Notes: generated from the sequence alone by a model not told the origin. Shown: positions 8,980-18,302, numbered from the stretch's first letter. The stretch is DNA of 64,000 nucleotides from Parendozoicomonas haliclonae (GCF_900174585.1 NZ_FWPT01000012.1:62001-126000); one strand, 5' to 3'. Made by a program: numbers and translations.

Positions 8980-10047
8980 TTATACGGCTTCTTTCGTCAG
9001 TTCCTGCCAGCTGATATCAGACGCGTGCAGGCGGTGCCTGGCCATGTAATACACCAGCTGTCCACCAGTTACCTGATGATTGGCGGGCGGGTTGAGTATC
9101 AGGTCTTCACCGTGAATGCTTTCCGCTGTCCCCAGTACCAGGGCGTCCCTATGAGCTTTGAAATAGCTGATCAGAGTGCTGAAATCACAACCTTCAAACT
9201 CGGCGGGAATCTGCAGGCTGAACTGGGTCGGGCCACTCAGAGTGTTGAGCAGCTGATTCTGAACCCGTGATGAACCTGGGTCCTGTGCGGAGCGCACCAG
9301 CATCTCTGTGGTATGGCTGATATGGCATTCCACCGTCGGCGCATGTTCGCGCAGCAGATCGGCCATGGAACGTTTCTGGAAGTGGCAGACAATATGAGCC
9401 TGGGTGCCGGTGGCCACCACTTTTAAAGCCGCAGCCAGAGTGCTGTCGTCATTGCCGGCAGAAATAATAATGCGGGCCGCTTTGGTAATACCGGAACGGT
9501 CACAGGCATCCTTGGAGGCCAGGTTTTCGGTCTGGATAAAAAAGATACGTTCCGGGTCCGGGTTTTCCATCTCCTGGGTAACCACCAGTACGACATCCCG
9601 TTTAACGCGCTTTTCGTCACCAAAGATAAGTTCGATCATTCGGCTGGTGGCTTCCCGGTGCCAGCCCAAAATCACCAGATGGTTATCTAACTGACTACTG
9701 AGGTCCAGCTGTCCCTTCATGCTTCGCCTCCAGGCGTTGACAAGGTGAGTAGAGAGTTTCCCGATGGCTGCGGCAAAGAGGGTAATGCCGCCTGGAATAA
9801 TAAATAAACTGACGACCATTCGGCCGGCTTCGGTCTCCGGAGAGAGGTCGCCATAACCGACAGTCGATGCTGTGACTATATAGAAGTAGTAATAAATATT
9901 AGGGGCGACCAGTGATGTTTCATCAAACAGGCTCAGCAGGAACCAGGACGCCAGGAAATGTGCCACCAGAATCATGAGCAGCAGAAACCAGTTCAGCTGA
10001 AGCATGTGGTGATTGATGCGTAACAGGAAACGGACAAAAGGGCTCAT
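8980..10047 (-). CDS. Two-TM potassium channel with RCK/TrkA-N domain
   Basis: Inner-membrane ion channel of 355 residues. TM1 (LNWFLLLMILVAHFLASWFL) is followed by a pore helix and the K+ selectivity filter TVGYGD, then TM2 (VVSLFIIPGGITLFAAAIG). The cytoplasmic part begins with a Rossmann-like RCK segment (HLVILGWHREA). This architecture is that of ligand-gated bacterial K+ channels (Kch/MthK-like). The gating ligand is unknown. The ATG is preceded by GGGGAGAG. The gene runs into pta with a 3-base gap, an unusual partner for a channel. Confidence 0.88.
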   Translation of the reverse strand: MSPFVRFLLRINHHMLQLNWFLLLMILVAHFLASWFLLSLFDETSLVAPNIYYYFYIVTASTVGYGDLSPETEAGRMVVSLFIIPGGITLFAAAIGKLSTHLVNAWRRSMKGQLDLSSQLDNHLVILGWHREATSRMIELIFGDEKRVKRDVVLVVTQEMENPDPERIFFIQTENLASKDACDRSGITKAARIIISAGNDDSTLAAALKVVATGTQAHIVCHFQKRSMADLLREHAPTVECHISHTTEMLVRSAQDPGSSRVQNQLLNTLSGPTQFSLQIPAEFEGCDFSTLISYFKAHRDALVLGTAESIHGEDLILNPPANHQVTGGQLVYYMARHRLHASDISWQELTKEAV

Positions 10048-10221
10048 AGTCTGCTCTCCCCATGAACTCTCAGGGAGAGCTTCCTCGTAAACGACGAATA
10101 GAGTCTTTTCATTGTGATATTTGGTCAGACCTTTTTGCAGTCATAATACATGGTTTAAAAGCATCTAAACATGGCAGTCTGTTATCCTTTACGGCCTGCT
10201 TTTTTACTTCCATGGACTGGT

Positions 10222-11295
10222 ATGCGCATACTTCTCCTCTCCGGTTATGACGCTGTCTCCCACCGATACTGGCGGAAAGGGCTGGTAGAGCATTTCCCCG
10301 AACATGAGTGGACAGTGCTGACCCTGCCGGACCGTTATTTCAGCTGGCGTCTGCGCGGTAACAGTCTGACCTGGGCCATGGGGCCGGAGCGAGAGATACT
10401 GGAACAGCCCTGGGACAGAGTGATTGCGACGTCTATGGTGGATCTCGCTTCTCTAAGGGGAATGGTTCCGTCACTGGCTCAAGTACCGACGACGGTTTAC
10501 TTCCATGAAAACCAGTTCGCTTATCCCCGTTCAGGTCACCAGGCGTTCAGTCCGGTCGAACCTCAGCTGCAGAGTCTGTATACCGCTCTGTGTGGCGAGC
10601 ATCTGGTTTTTAATACCGAGTACAACCGGGATACCTTTTTTCATGGGGCAGCACAGCTGTTGAAGAAACTGCCGGACCATGTGCCTGCAGGTGTTGTCGA
10701 GTTTCTGCAGGCTCGGAGCCGGGTGATTCCGGTGCCTCTGGCAGATGATGTACCGGATGCTAAAGCGGAGCAGATATTGAATCCAGACAGTCTGCTGGTC
10801 GCCTGGGCGGCTCGCTGGGAATATGACAAGGGTCCGGATCGGCTGTTATCCATTATTACTGGCCTAGAAGCATCAGGGCTGGACTATCAGCTCTGTATTC
10901 TTGGGCAGGCTTTTCGCAAGCAGCCGCCAGAGTTTGAGCAGATTCGTGAGACATTCGGCCATCGTTTAAGCCATTTTGGCTATGCCGAGTCCCGTGAGGA
11001 TTACCTGAACTGGCTGAGTCGGGCTGATATTCTGCTATCAACCTCTAGGCACGAATTCCAGGGTATCTCGGTTATGGAAGGCGTTGCCTGCGGAGCCTGG
11101 CCGGTACTTCCTAACGAGCAATCCTATCCCTGCCTGTTCGGAGATGATTATCTTTACGACAGTGATGAGCAGGCGGTTAACAAGATAGTTAGTTATGGGC
11201 AACAAAAGCTGTCAGGGAAGATGAATAGCCCGGTGCCGAATATGGGAAAATACCGCTGGAATACTTGCCGGGAAGCCTATCAGCAGGTGCTATGA
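10222..11295 (+). CDS. Glycosyltransferase related to tRNA-queuosine alpha-mannosyltransferase (DUF3524)
   Basis: A GT-B-like enzyme of 357 residues. The N-terminus MRILLLSGYDAVSHRYW, then TWAMGPE, and YFHENQFAYP are hallmarks of the DUF3524 family, whose animal member (GTDC1/QTMAN) mannosylates queuosine in tRNA-Asp. The C-terminal half has a GT1-type donor site (WAARWEYDKGPDRLL and SRHEFQGISVMEGVACG). The bacterial reaction is inferred, not known to me. The start at 10222 (MRILLLSG) fits the family. An earlier ATG at 10171 would add a non-conserved 17-residue extension. It is divergent from the channel gene and seems to be a single-gene unit. Confidence 0.78.
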   Translation: MRILLLSGYDAVSHRYWRKGLVEHFPEHEWTVLTLPDRYFSWRLRGNSLTWAMGPEREILEQPWDRVIATSMVDLASLRGMVPSLAQVPTTVYFHENQFAYPRSGHQAFSPVEPQLQSLYTALCGEHLVFNTEYNRDTFFHGAAQLLKKLPDHVPAGVVEFLQARSRVIPVPLADDVPDAKAEQILNPDSLLVAWAARWEYDKGPDRLLSIITGLEASGLDYQLCILGQAFRKQPPEFEQIRETFGHRLSHFGYAESREDYLNWLSRADILLSTSRHEFQGISVMEGVACGAWPVLPNEQSYPCLFGDDYLYDSDEQAVNKIVSYGQQKLSGKMNSPVPNMGKYRWNTCREAYQQVL

Positions 11296-11383
11296 GTTGC
11301 TGCCGACTTTGGTCGTAACGCGGGAACTTTGGGGGGCACTTAGGTTTCTAATCGGGGAATAACCTTTGCCGGAGATGTCAGAA

Positions 11384-12133
11384 ATGGCTGCAACCTATCC
11401 CCCTCGTCCCGTACCCAATTCCCAGGGCTTTGTCCCAAATGGGCCCTATGTGCCGCCGTCATCGCAACAGGCATCGCAGCCAGGGCACCCACATTCTTCA
11501 ACCCGGCCGGTTCCGCCAAGCAAGAATATCCCAGGCCAGCCTCCTGTGCCTGGGCAGCAGCCTTCGCTTTCCCAGAGGCAGACCAACCCACACAATGTTT
11601 CACATCCGCCTTCAAGCCAGCCTTCGACTCAGCCCAAATCCATTCAGGAGCAGGTGCAGGATGTTGTAAGTGAGCAGTATGCAGTCTCGACGCTGGATGA
11701 TGCTTTACTCTGCCTGCAGAAGCCCGAACTGGCTCAGCAGAAGGGCATTATCATTTTGGTGACTCTGCCCAATACCAATGGTCGGCAGGTGTCTGTCGCG
11801 CCTCCTGAGAAGGGAATGAGCCCAGAACAGCTGAAGCCTTACATGGACGCAGCCAGTACAGCTCTGAGCGGCATGAAGAGTAAGTATTCCGTGCGTAAAG
11901 ATGATTTCTATGAAGGAACTTATAACCAGCTGAAAGCCAGTTATATGCAGGAGGTCAAGAAGACTCCGGGCGCCCCGGATTGGGATACTTTCTTTGCAAA
12001 TGTAAAAAAGAACGCCCACCAGTTCCGCTGCCAGTTGGACGATGGTTCTGTGGTCGTCTTCAGCCAGCAGACTCCGAAAAAGCCTGTGCCGCCTTCCCAC
12101 CCTTCGGTCAGTCTGAAGCAGACCAAAAAGTAA
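11384..12133 (+). CDS. Hypothetical protein with Pro/Ser/Gln-rich N-terminus
   Basis: I do not recognise this protein. Residues 1-~90 are low-complexity, rich in Pro, Ser and Gln (for example PPVPGQQPSLSQRQ). The C-terminal ~160 residues look folded, with a mixed alpha/beta character (GIIILVTLPNTNGRQVSVAP, then KKNAHQFRCQLDDGSVVVFS). There is no signal peptide. The start is uncertain: ATG 11384 has GGAG 9 bases upstream, ATG 11375 abuts the same GGAG, and TTG 11366 has GGGGA 7 bases upstream. It is followed by a hairpin and then trhO. A secreted effector is possible on composition alone, but nothing proves it. Confidence 0.6.
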   Translation: MAATYPPRPVPNSQGFVPNGPYVPPSSQQASQPGHPHSSTRPVPPSKNIPGQPPVPGQQPSLSQRQTNPHNVSHPPSSQPSTQPKSIQEQVQDVVSEQYAVSTLDDALLCLQKPELAQQKGIIILVTLPNTNGRQVSVAPPEKGMSPEQLKPYMDAASTALSGMKSKYSVRKDDFYEGTYNQLKASYMQEVKKTPGAPDWDTFFANVKKNAHQFRCQLDDGSVVVFSQQTPKKPVPPSHPSVSLKQTKK

Positions 12134-12143
12134 CTCGCCATTT

Positions 12144-12172
12144 CCCAGTCCGGACTTTTTCTCCGGGCTGGG
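12144..12172 (+). terminator. Hairpin after the Pro/Gln-rich gene, possible weak terminator
   Basis: CCCAGTCCGGA (12144-12154) pairs with TCCGGGCTGGG (12162-12172), 11 bp with one wobble pair and a 7-base loop. No T-run follows, so termination is uncertain. Confidence 0.4.
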
Positions 12173-12250
12173 TTAAACTCCCTTCCTCAGAATAATTCTT
12201 ATGAAAAAGCGCCGGATTTACGCTCCGGTCAGCCAGAAGGATAACAAGAC

Positions 12251-13285
12251 GTGAGTATTTCCCAACCTCAGGGCTCTAATAAGAGCAGTGGCTCTGTGGT
12301 CGTTTGTGCCCTGTATAAGTTTGTCTCCCTTGAAAACCATGAAGCTATCCGTGAACCGCTGCTGAACTTTATGCTGGAGCAAGGTGTACGCGGCACTCTG
12401 TTATTAGCCTCTGAAGGCATCAACGGTACGGTTGCCGGCAGTAGGGCTGCTATTGATGCGCTGCTGGAATGGTTACAGAACGATGCCCGCCTGAATCCTA
12501 TTGAGTACAAGGAATCCTATACCGAGGAACTGCCGTTCCGCCGCACCCGGGTCAAACTCAAAAAAGAGATTGTGACCATGGGCATTGAAGGCATAGACCC
12601 TCGCAAGACAGTGGGTACTTACATTGATCCTAAAGACTGGAATGCTCTGATTAGTGATCCGGACGTTGTGCTGGTGGACACCCGCAACGATTATGAAGTG
12701 CAAGTTGGCACATTTCAGGGAGCGGTTAACCCGAATACGGAAACCTTCCGCGAGTTCCCGGATTATGTGCAGAACAATATGGACAGCACCCGGCAAAAGA
12801 AGGTGGCAATGTTCTGTACCGGCGGTATCCGCTGTGAAAAGTCTACGGCTTATATGAAAGAGCGGGGCTTTGATGAGGTCTACCACCTGAAAGGCGGCAT
12901 TCTGAAGTATCTGGAAGAAGTGCCTGAAGAAGAGTCTCTCTGGAAAGGGGAGTGTTTTGTATTTGATGAGCGGGTGACGGTTAATCACCAGCTTGAGAAA
13001 GGCAGCTATGACCAGTGCAACGCTTGTCGTCTACCGATTACGGAAGAGGAAAAGCAGAGCGAAAAATATCAGCAGGGTGTGAGCTGTCCACATTGCTTCG
13101 ACAAACTCTCAGACAAGCAGCGTCAGCGTTTCAGTGAGCGTGAAAAGCAGATGCAGCTGGCCAAAGAGCGTGGCGAACATCATATCGGTGGTGATGTTTC
13201 CGAAACCATTCGCCAGCGTCGGGATAATAAAGAACAGGAACGTAAGCGTCAGCAGGAGCTGGCGGCATCACGCCTGAAGTCTTAG
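12251..13285 (+). CDS. trhO: tRNA uridine(34) hydroxylase TrhO (rhodanese family, YceA)
   Basis: TrhO performs oxygen-dependent hydroxylation of U34 in tRNA, the first step towards mo5U/cmo5U. The protein has an N-terminal acylphosphatase-like half ([15 protein letters not shown]), then a rhodanese domain ([11 protein letters not shown]) with the catalytic-loop cysteine Cys189 in [13 protein letters not shown]-terminal zinc-ribbon-like segment (CNAC...CPHC) and a charged tail complete the 344 residues. The start is GTG, with AAGGA about 9 bases upstream. Its 3' end overlaps the converging hdfR gene by 18 bases. Confidence 0.93.
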   Translation: MSISQPQGSNKSSGSVVVCALYKFVSLENHEAIREPLLNFMLEQGVRGTLLLASEGINGTVAGSRAAIDALLEWLQNDARLNPIEYKESYTEELPFRRTRVKLKKEIVTMGIEGIDPRKTVGTYIDPKDWNALISDPDVVLVDTRNDYEVQVGTFQGAVNPNTETFREFPDYVQNNMDSTRQKKVAMFCTGGIRCEKSTAYMKERGFDEVYHLKGGILKYLEEVPEEESLWKGECFVFDERVTVNHQLEKGSYDQCNACRLPITEEEKQSEKYQQGVSCPHCFDKLSDKQRQRFSEREKQMQLAKERGEHHIGGDVSETIRQRRDNKEQERKRQQELAASRLKS

Positions 13286-14119
13286 TTCCGCAATTAACTC
13301 GTCTAACGTCGTCTGGTATTCAGAATCCTGATGCCAGGCGGCGTAGATGTGCCGCTCCAAAACCGGTGCCGCGTCCACGATAAACAACTCTCCGCGTTCC
13401 AGCTCCGAGGCCACGACATTCGCCGGCAGATAAGCGCAGCCATTGGTCTGGTGCAGAGCATTCATGGCAATGCGCAGGCTGTTGGTCTGCAGGATTGGCA
13501 AGGGCAATTCTGGCAGTGCACGAGCCAGCTCACTGCCAAAGCGGGTGCCCCAATCAATCATTATCCAGTTATCGTCTGGCTCACTGGGCAGCCAGTCGGA
13601 TGTTTTGGCCTCCGTTGTTACCAGTACCATATCAATGGTCTTTACCGCCTTGCAGGCCAGTTCATCCACCTTGGGTGGATCAAACATCACGCAGAGATCC
13701 AGGGTACGTTCCAATAAACGACGGGGCAGGGTTTCTGCACTCAGGCTTTCTGCCCTTAATACTCGTGAACTGTTCGTCGCCAGCAAGGCTGTGACCCTTT
13801 CCTGCAGAAGAATGTCCCAGACATTGGCCGTGGCACCGATGGCAATCTGCTGCTGGTGAGTTTGATGCAGAGCAACATCCTGTCGTGCCCGATGCAAAGC
13901 GGTAAGGATGGATTCGGCATGGGGAAGCAGACGTTCACCGGCAGACGTCAGCCGGATATTGTGACGGGTGCGTTCAAACAGCGGGCTGTTTAACAGGGCC
14001 TCCAGCTGGCGGATACGGGCGCTGACAGCCGATTGGGTCAGATAGAGGTTTTCGGCCGCTTTGCCAAAGTGACGGGTGCGGCTGACTTCCAGAAACGTTT
14101 TCAGTAAATCCGTATCCAT
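13268..14119 (-). CDS. hdfR: LysR-family regulator HdfR
   Basis: The N-terminal winged helix-turn-helix reads [19 protein letters not shown], then [20 protein letters not shown], very close to E. coli HdfR. A LysR effector-binding domain follows; total 283 residues. HdfR represses flhDC in E. coli; there are no flagellar genes here to confirm that role. The gene is divergent from maoP, the same arrangement as E. coli hdfR-yifE, which supports the name. Confidence 0.87.
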   Translation of the reverse strand: MDTDLLKTFLEVSRTRHFGKAAENLYLTQSAVSARIRQLEALLNSPLFERTRHNIRLTSAGERLLPHAESILTALHRARQDVALHQTHQQQIAIGATANVWDILLQERVTALLATNSSRVLRAESLSAETLPRRLLERTLDLCVMFDPPKVDELACKAVKTIDMVLVTTEAKTSDWLPSEPDDNWIMIDWGTRFGSELARALPELPLPILQTNSLRIAMNALHQTNGCAYLPANVVASELERGELFIVDAAPVLERHIYAAWHQDSEYQTTLDELIAELRLQA

Positions 14120-14217
14120 AAATTTTCTTCTTAACGAGAAAAAAATATTGTTTTACCGGCGGCGAACATTACTGCATAAAGCGGCGGTTTTATATCGGTA
14201 TTTCAGGAAGTTTGCAG

Positions 14218-14559
14218 ATGTTGCAAGTTGAAGAGACTCAAGGATTTGAACGCGGTGCAAGCCGTTGGTACGACAACGTCAACTGCCCGCACGGTTTTGC
14301 CCGTTCCGGCCACTTTACCCTGAAGCAGGCGGAGTTCCTGGAGTGGTACGGCCGCAGCCTGAAAGCACTGACTGCAGGTGAAGTGCTGGCGGGTACTCCA
14401 GAGCAGGAAGAACTGCTGAAGGTGGTGACTGGTGAGAAGCCGGCAGAAACCTTTGCAGAAAAAACCTGGAACCGTTATGTGCAGATTCTGACCCCACACT
14501 GGGTGTCTTTCTGCAGCGAGTTTTCTCCATCCTCCGACTATTCTTCCGAAAGTGCCTGA
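14218..14559 (+). CDS. maoP: Macrodomain Ori organisation protein MaoP (DUF413, YifE)
   Basis: A small protein of 113 residues with the DUF413 pattern RWYDNVNCPHGFARSGHFT and EKTWNRYVQIL. In E. coli, MaoP with its site maoS constrains long-range contacts in the Ori macrodomain, and maoS lies by this same divergent hdfR-maoP junction. I did not identify a maoS-like site. ATG 14218 has AGGAAG 7 bases upstream; the TTG at 14212 overlaps that site and is less likely. Confidence 0.85.
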   Translation: MLQVEETQGFERGASRWYDNVNCPHGFARSGHFTLKQAEFLEWYGRSLKALTAGEVLAGTPEQEELLKVVTGEKPAETFAEKTWNRYVQILTPHWVSFCSEFSPSSDYSSESA

Positions 14560-14601
14560 TCGGGCTTCAGTTGAATTGTCGTTGAGTAGTGGAATAGACC
14601 G

Positions 14602-15645
14602 TTGAAAATCTGTTTTCTGATGTACCCGTGGGAACGTGTGGAGCCTGAAACGGACACCACACTGCGTATCATTCACGAATGTGCCTCCCGCGGGCATACG
14701 GTGGCGATTGCTACCACCAGCAGCCTGACCATGCAGGACAGCGTGGCCAGTGCCTTCTGTGATGTGCTCAAGCGCAGCGATAAAGTGGTGGAGAATATCC
14801 CGACCTTTTATCGTAAAGCCGAGTTCCGCCGAGCTCAGCTGCCGCTGTCCGGCTTTGACGTGATCTTTATGCGCTGTAATCCACCGCTGGATCTGCTGAC
14901 CCTGAACTTTCTGGATTCTGTTCGTGAAGATACCTTCATCATGAACGATATCGATGGTCTGCGTATTGCCAATAACAAGCTGTACACAGCCTCGTTCCAG
15001 GATATTGCCAAGGAATTTATTCCGGCGACCCACGTTTCCAAGAATCGTGATTTCCTGCAGAAGGTGATTGAAGAGTCTTCCCAGGAGAAGATGATTCTCA
15101 AGCCTTTGAATGGCTATGGCGGTCAGGGCGTGATCGTGGTGGAAAAGAGTGCCCGCGCCAACCTGCGTTCACTGCTGGACTTCTACATCGGCGGTCAGGA
15201 AGGCACCGGTGGCAACTATGTGATCCTGCAGGATTATGTGGAAGGCGCAGAGCTGGGTGATGTGCGGATTCTGATGCTGAATGGTGAGCCAATAGGCGCC
15301 ATGCGTCGGGTACCGGCCAAAGGGGATGTGCGTTCCAACGTACACGCCGGTGGTACGGTTGTGAAACATATGCTGTCCAAAGAAGAGAAAGAACTGTGTC
15401 GTCAGATCGGTCCCAAGCTGGTTCGTGACGGTCTCTACTTTGCCGGCATTGATGTGATCGGCGGCAAGCTGATTGAAGTCAATGTGATGAGTCCCGGTGG
15501 TATTACCCGTATCAACCGCCTGAACAGGGTCAAGCTGCAGAAGCCTGTGGTTGACTTTATTGAGGGTGTGATTCGGGCCCGGGAGAATTCCATAAACAGA
15601 AAAAATTCTTTCCGACAGTTAATAGAAGATGCAGACACAATCTGA
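14602..15645 (+). CDS. Glutathione synthetase-like ATP-grasp ligase
   Basis: A cytoplasmic ATP-grasp enzyme of 347 residues, related to prokaryotic GshB. It has a pre-ATP-grasp domain (MKICFLMYPWERVEPETDTT), the ATP-binding lysine segment MILKPLNGYGGQGVIVVEK, and the Mg-site segment GIDVIGGKLIEVNVMSPGG. It may make glutathione, but its neighbours (FGase-QEGLA fusion, DUF1349, RimK) match the context of GshB paralogues of unknown substrate. The start is TTG (14602) with a weak TGGAA site. The 3' end overlaps the next gene by 17 bases, so the two are co-translated. Gene symbol withheld because true GshB and this paralogue cannot be separated by eye. Confidence 0.8.
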   Translation: MKICFLMYPWERVEPETDTTLRIIHECASRGHTVAIATTSSLTMQDSVASAFCDVLKRSDKVVENIPTFYRKAEFRRAQLPLSGFDVIFMRCNPPLDLLTLNFLDSVREDTFIMNDIDGLRIANNKLYTASFQDIAKEFIPATHVSKNRDFLQKVIEESSQEKMILKPLNGYGGQGVIVVEKSARANLRSLLDFYIGGQEGTGGNYVILQDYVEGAELGDVRILMLNGEPIGAMRRVPAKGDVRSNVHAGGTVVKHMLSKEEKELCRQIGPKLVRDGLYFAGIDVIGGKLIEVNVMSPGGITRINRLNRVKLQKPVVDFIEGVIRARENSINRKNSFRQLIEDADTI

Positions 15646-17647
15646 GCAGAGGATCCTCTCTGAGCACGATGTTCTGGATCGGATTTCCCGCAGGGAAACC
15701 TTTGAGGGCTGCCTTGATGGCAGCCTTCATATCAAGATCCAGGATTATGTGCCCTTTCTGGCCACGGCAGTTCATGCCGGCCACAACCTTCGTTCTGAAC
15801 TGATAAAAAAATGTGCGCTCACGGAGGAGGAGCGAATTTATGGTGAAGACCTGTTCACCGATGAGCTGATCAGCGCTTTTCCCATAACACTGAGTGTGCT
15901 TGATTCCCGTTATGAGTATGATCTCAACCGGGCTCCGGAGCAGGCTGTTTACCATGAAGCCTGGGGGAAGATGGTCTGGCGAAGGCCATTAACCGAGCGG
16001 CAGAAACAGGCCAGTCTGGAGAAACACGCCCGCTATTACCGCATTCTCAAGGCTCTGCTCGGCACCCTGAATAGCATCTACGGTAACTCCTTTCTTCTAG
16101 ATCTTCATACCTATAACTATAAGCGTTTAACGACTCTCGACTCCTTTTCGGAAACTATTCCGGTATTCAATATCGGCACCTGGCGGATGAATACTTCCCG
16201 GTGGGGTTCGACGCTGGCCGCTTTTGAAAGCAGGCTCTGTGGTATCACTCTACCCAACCTGCGTACGACAGTTGCACAAGATCAGGTCTTCCAGGGGAAA
16301 GGCTATCAGGCGGCGTTCTGCCGGAAACATGCTCGGGATACCCTGGTTCTGCCGCTTGATGTTGCCAAGGTTTATATGGATGAAGAGACAGGGCAGCCTT
16401 ATCCTTTGGTGTTAGAAGCGCTGGGCGATCAGTTGTACCACGCCTGTCTTGATACGGTCGGGCAGTTTGCGAAAAAACAGAAGCTTAATCTGCGCAAGCA
16501 GGATCTGGTCAGCTCGGATCTGGAGCCGGCGGTTTTGGCTGTGGATAAACAGCTTTACCGCATGGCACGTAATCTCAATACCCTGAGTTATGTGAATCCT
16601 GTAAACCTCCACTCCGAGAAGAAGCGCTTTCTCGCCAACCCCACCGGCTATGAACCGCAGTTCCGTTACCGGCAGCTACAGATTGATCCCTATGATTATC
16701 GGGAGAAGCTCTACCGCTTGCCGGTGTCAGATATTCAGGATCCTTTGCTGCGCTCACTCTATCGGGATGTTGTGGATTCTTACGGCAACAAGGTGGAGAT
16801 GCTGACGCATCTGGGTACCGAGCAGTTCCTTTATAACTCTCTGCGTTACTATGGTCAGCCCGACGAGCATGATATCGCTAATGCTCACTTTCTGCTGCAT
16901 GCCCCGGAGATAGATATAGACCCGGATCTCCTGGTGAAGCTCACGGCCCGTGAAGCGTTGCCACTGTTTCAGGCCGCTGTTGCCGAGCGCAAGTTGGATG
17001 TGTCTGTTCAGATCAGTCGCAAGATTGTAGCCAAGGCCATGGTGGATGGGGAAAAGCGACAGCTGTTGATTAATGAGTCCGCACAGTTTTCCCGCTTGGA
17101 TATCCGGGCGCTGATTCATCATGAAATCGACGTACATCTCTACACTACCTTTAATGCCAGTCAGCAGCCGCTTAAAGTTCTGGCTCTTGGCTTACCTGGC
17201 AATACCCATACTCAGGAAGGTCTGGCGATTTTCAATGAGTATATGAGTGGCGGTTTAAGTGTAGGGCGGTTGCAAATTCTTGGTCTGCGGGTGCTGGCGG
17301 TAAATATGCTGATGAAAGGTTATAGATTCAGCCAGATTTACCGGGTGCTGGTGGAAGAGTATCAACTGGATAAGGATACTGCCTTCTCGTTGGTGATGCG
17401 GGTAACCCGAGGTGGTGGTTTTACCAAGGATTATGTTTATCTGACCGGCCTGCGAGATGTTTTGAAGTGTTATTCAGAACATGACCTCGCGCCACTGTTT
17501 GTTGGTAAAACATCGCTGAAATATCGGGAGACACTTACCGAGCTGCTGGAACGGAAGATTCTGGTTCAGCCCCGGCATCTGCCGGACTTCAGTGCCCCGG
17601 CGGATCATCACCCGGTGCTGGATTATCTATTGACCGCATTACGTTAA
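15629..17647 (+). CDS. Fusion of N-formylglutamate-amidohydrolase-like domain and QEGLA (DUF1704/MATCAP-like) metallopeptidase
   Basis: This is a 672-residue protein with two domains. Residues ~40-290 look like an N-formylglutamate amidohydrolase (FGase) fold: HAG at 49-51, GEDLFTDEL at 72-80, DLNR at 98-101 and LLDLH at 156-160, the usual metal-site positions. Residues ~310-672 are the TIGR02421/DUF1704 type, with HEIDVH (HExxxH, 498-503) and QEGLA at 529-533. The HExxxH plus Glu pattern is that of MATCAP tyrosine carboxypeptidases of tubulin. In many genomes the two domains are separate neighbouring genes. The substrate is unknown. The common database label 'flavohemoglobin expression-modulating' is weakly founded. 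Confidence 0.8.
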   Translation: MQTQSEQRILSEHDVLDRISRRETFEGCLDGSLHIKIQDYVPFLATAVHAGHNLRSELIKKCALTEEERIYGEDLFTDELISAFPITLSVLDSRYEYDLNRAPEQAVYHEAWGKMVWRRPLTERQKQASLEKHARYYRILKALLGTLNSIYGNSFLLDLHTYNYKRLTTLDSFSETIPVFNIGTWRMNTSRWGSTLAAFESRLCGITLPNLRTTVAQDQVFQGKGYQAAFCRKHARDTLVLPLDVAKVYMDEETGQPYPLVLEALGDQLYHACLDTVGQFAKKQKLNLRKQDLVSSDLEPAVLAVDKQLYRMARNLNTLSYVNPVNLHSEKKRFLANPTGYEPQFRYRQLQIDPYDYREKLYRLPVSDIQDPLLRSLYRDVVDSYGNKVEMLTHLGTEQFLYNSLRYYGQPDEHDIANAHFLLHAPEIDIDPDLLVKLTAREALPLFQAAVAERKLDVSVQISRKIVAKAMVDGEKRQLLINESAQFSRLDIRALIHHEIDVHLYTTFNASQQPLKVLALGLPGNTHTQEGLAIFNEYMSGGLSVGRLQILGLRVLAVNMLMKGYRFSQIYRVLVEEYQLDKDTAFSLVMRVTRGGGFTKDYVYLTGLRDVLKCYSEHDLAPLFVGKTSLKYRETLTELLERKILVQPRHLPDFSAPADHHPVLDYLLTALR

Positions 17648-17660
17648 TGGCATAACCAAA

Positions 17661-18302
17661 ATGAAGAATATGATTGATTTTCAAAAAGCGTCCTGGATTT
17701 ACCAGCCTCAAGAGTCGGTCGTAACTGATAATCAGGTCGTGATCAAAACCGAGCCTGGCACTGATTTCTGGCAGCGTTCCTATTACGGATTTCGCAATGA
17801 TAACGCACCGGCACTGTTGCTGGAGTCGGATGACAATTTCACCTTCACAGCCGTGGTGGAGTTTGATTATCAGTCCCAGTTTGATCAGTGTGGCCTGATC
17901 ATTTATCTGGACAATGACAATTGGTTTAAAGCGTCGATTGAGTACGAGAACCCGGACTATTCCCGGTTGGGCAGTGTGGTGACCAATCGCGGGTATTCTG
18001 ATTGGGCAACCGCAGATATCGAACTCCCCGAAAAGATCTGGTATCGGCTAAGTCGCCGGGGGCCGGATTTCCTGATTGAGTATTCGCTGGATGGTGACGT
18101 TTTTCGGCAGATGCGGATTTTCCATCTTCATCTGCTGGGTGAAACATCACAAGCTATGGGCAAGGCCAATCCACCATTACCTGCGACGGGGGCCGTGCGA
18201 TTTGGTGTTTATGCCTGCAGCCCTCTGGAGTCGTCATTTACAGCAACCTTTTCGCAGATGACTTTGGAGCATTGCATCTGGAAAGCTCACGCTGTCGCCT
18301 AA
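17661..18302 (+). CDS. DUF1349 family protein (concanavalin-like jelly roll)
   Basis: The 213-residue protein has the DUF1349 pattern: DFWQRSYYGFRNDNAP, then QFDQCGLIIYLDNDNWFKAS, IEYENPDYSRLGSVVTN, and a terminal GVYACSPLESSFTATFS. Proteins of this family fold as beta sandwiches related to glucanase/laminin-G-like domains. No catalytic role is established. There is no signal peptide, so it is probably cytoplasmic. It follows the fusion peptidase by 13 bases and is probably the last gene of that operon, ending at a bidirectional terminator. Confidence 0.8.
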   Translation: MKNMIDFQKASWIYQPQESVVTDNQVVIKTEPGTDFWQRSYYGFRNDNAPALLLESDDNFTFTAVVEFDYQSQFDQCGLIIYLDNDNWFKASIEYENPDYSRLGSVVTNRGYSDWATADIELPEKIWYRLSRRGPDFLIEYSLDGDVFRQMRIFHLHLLGETSQAMGKANPPLPATGAVRFGVYACSPLESSFTATFSQMTLEHCIWKAHAVA

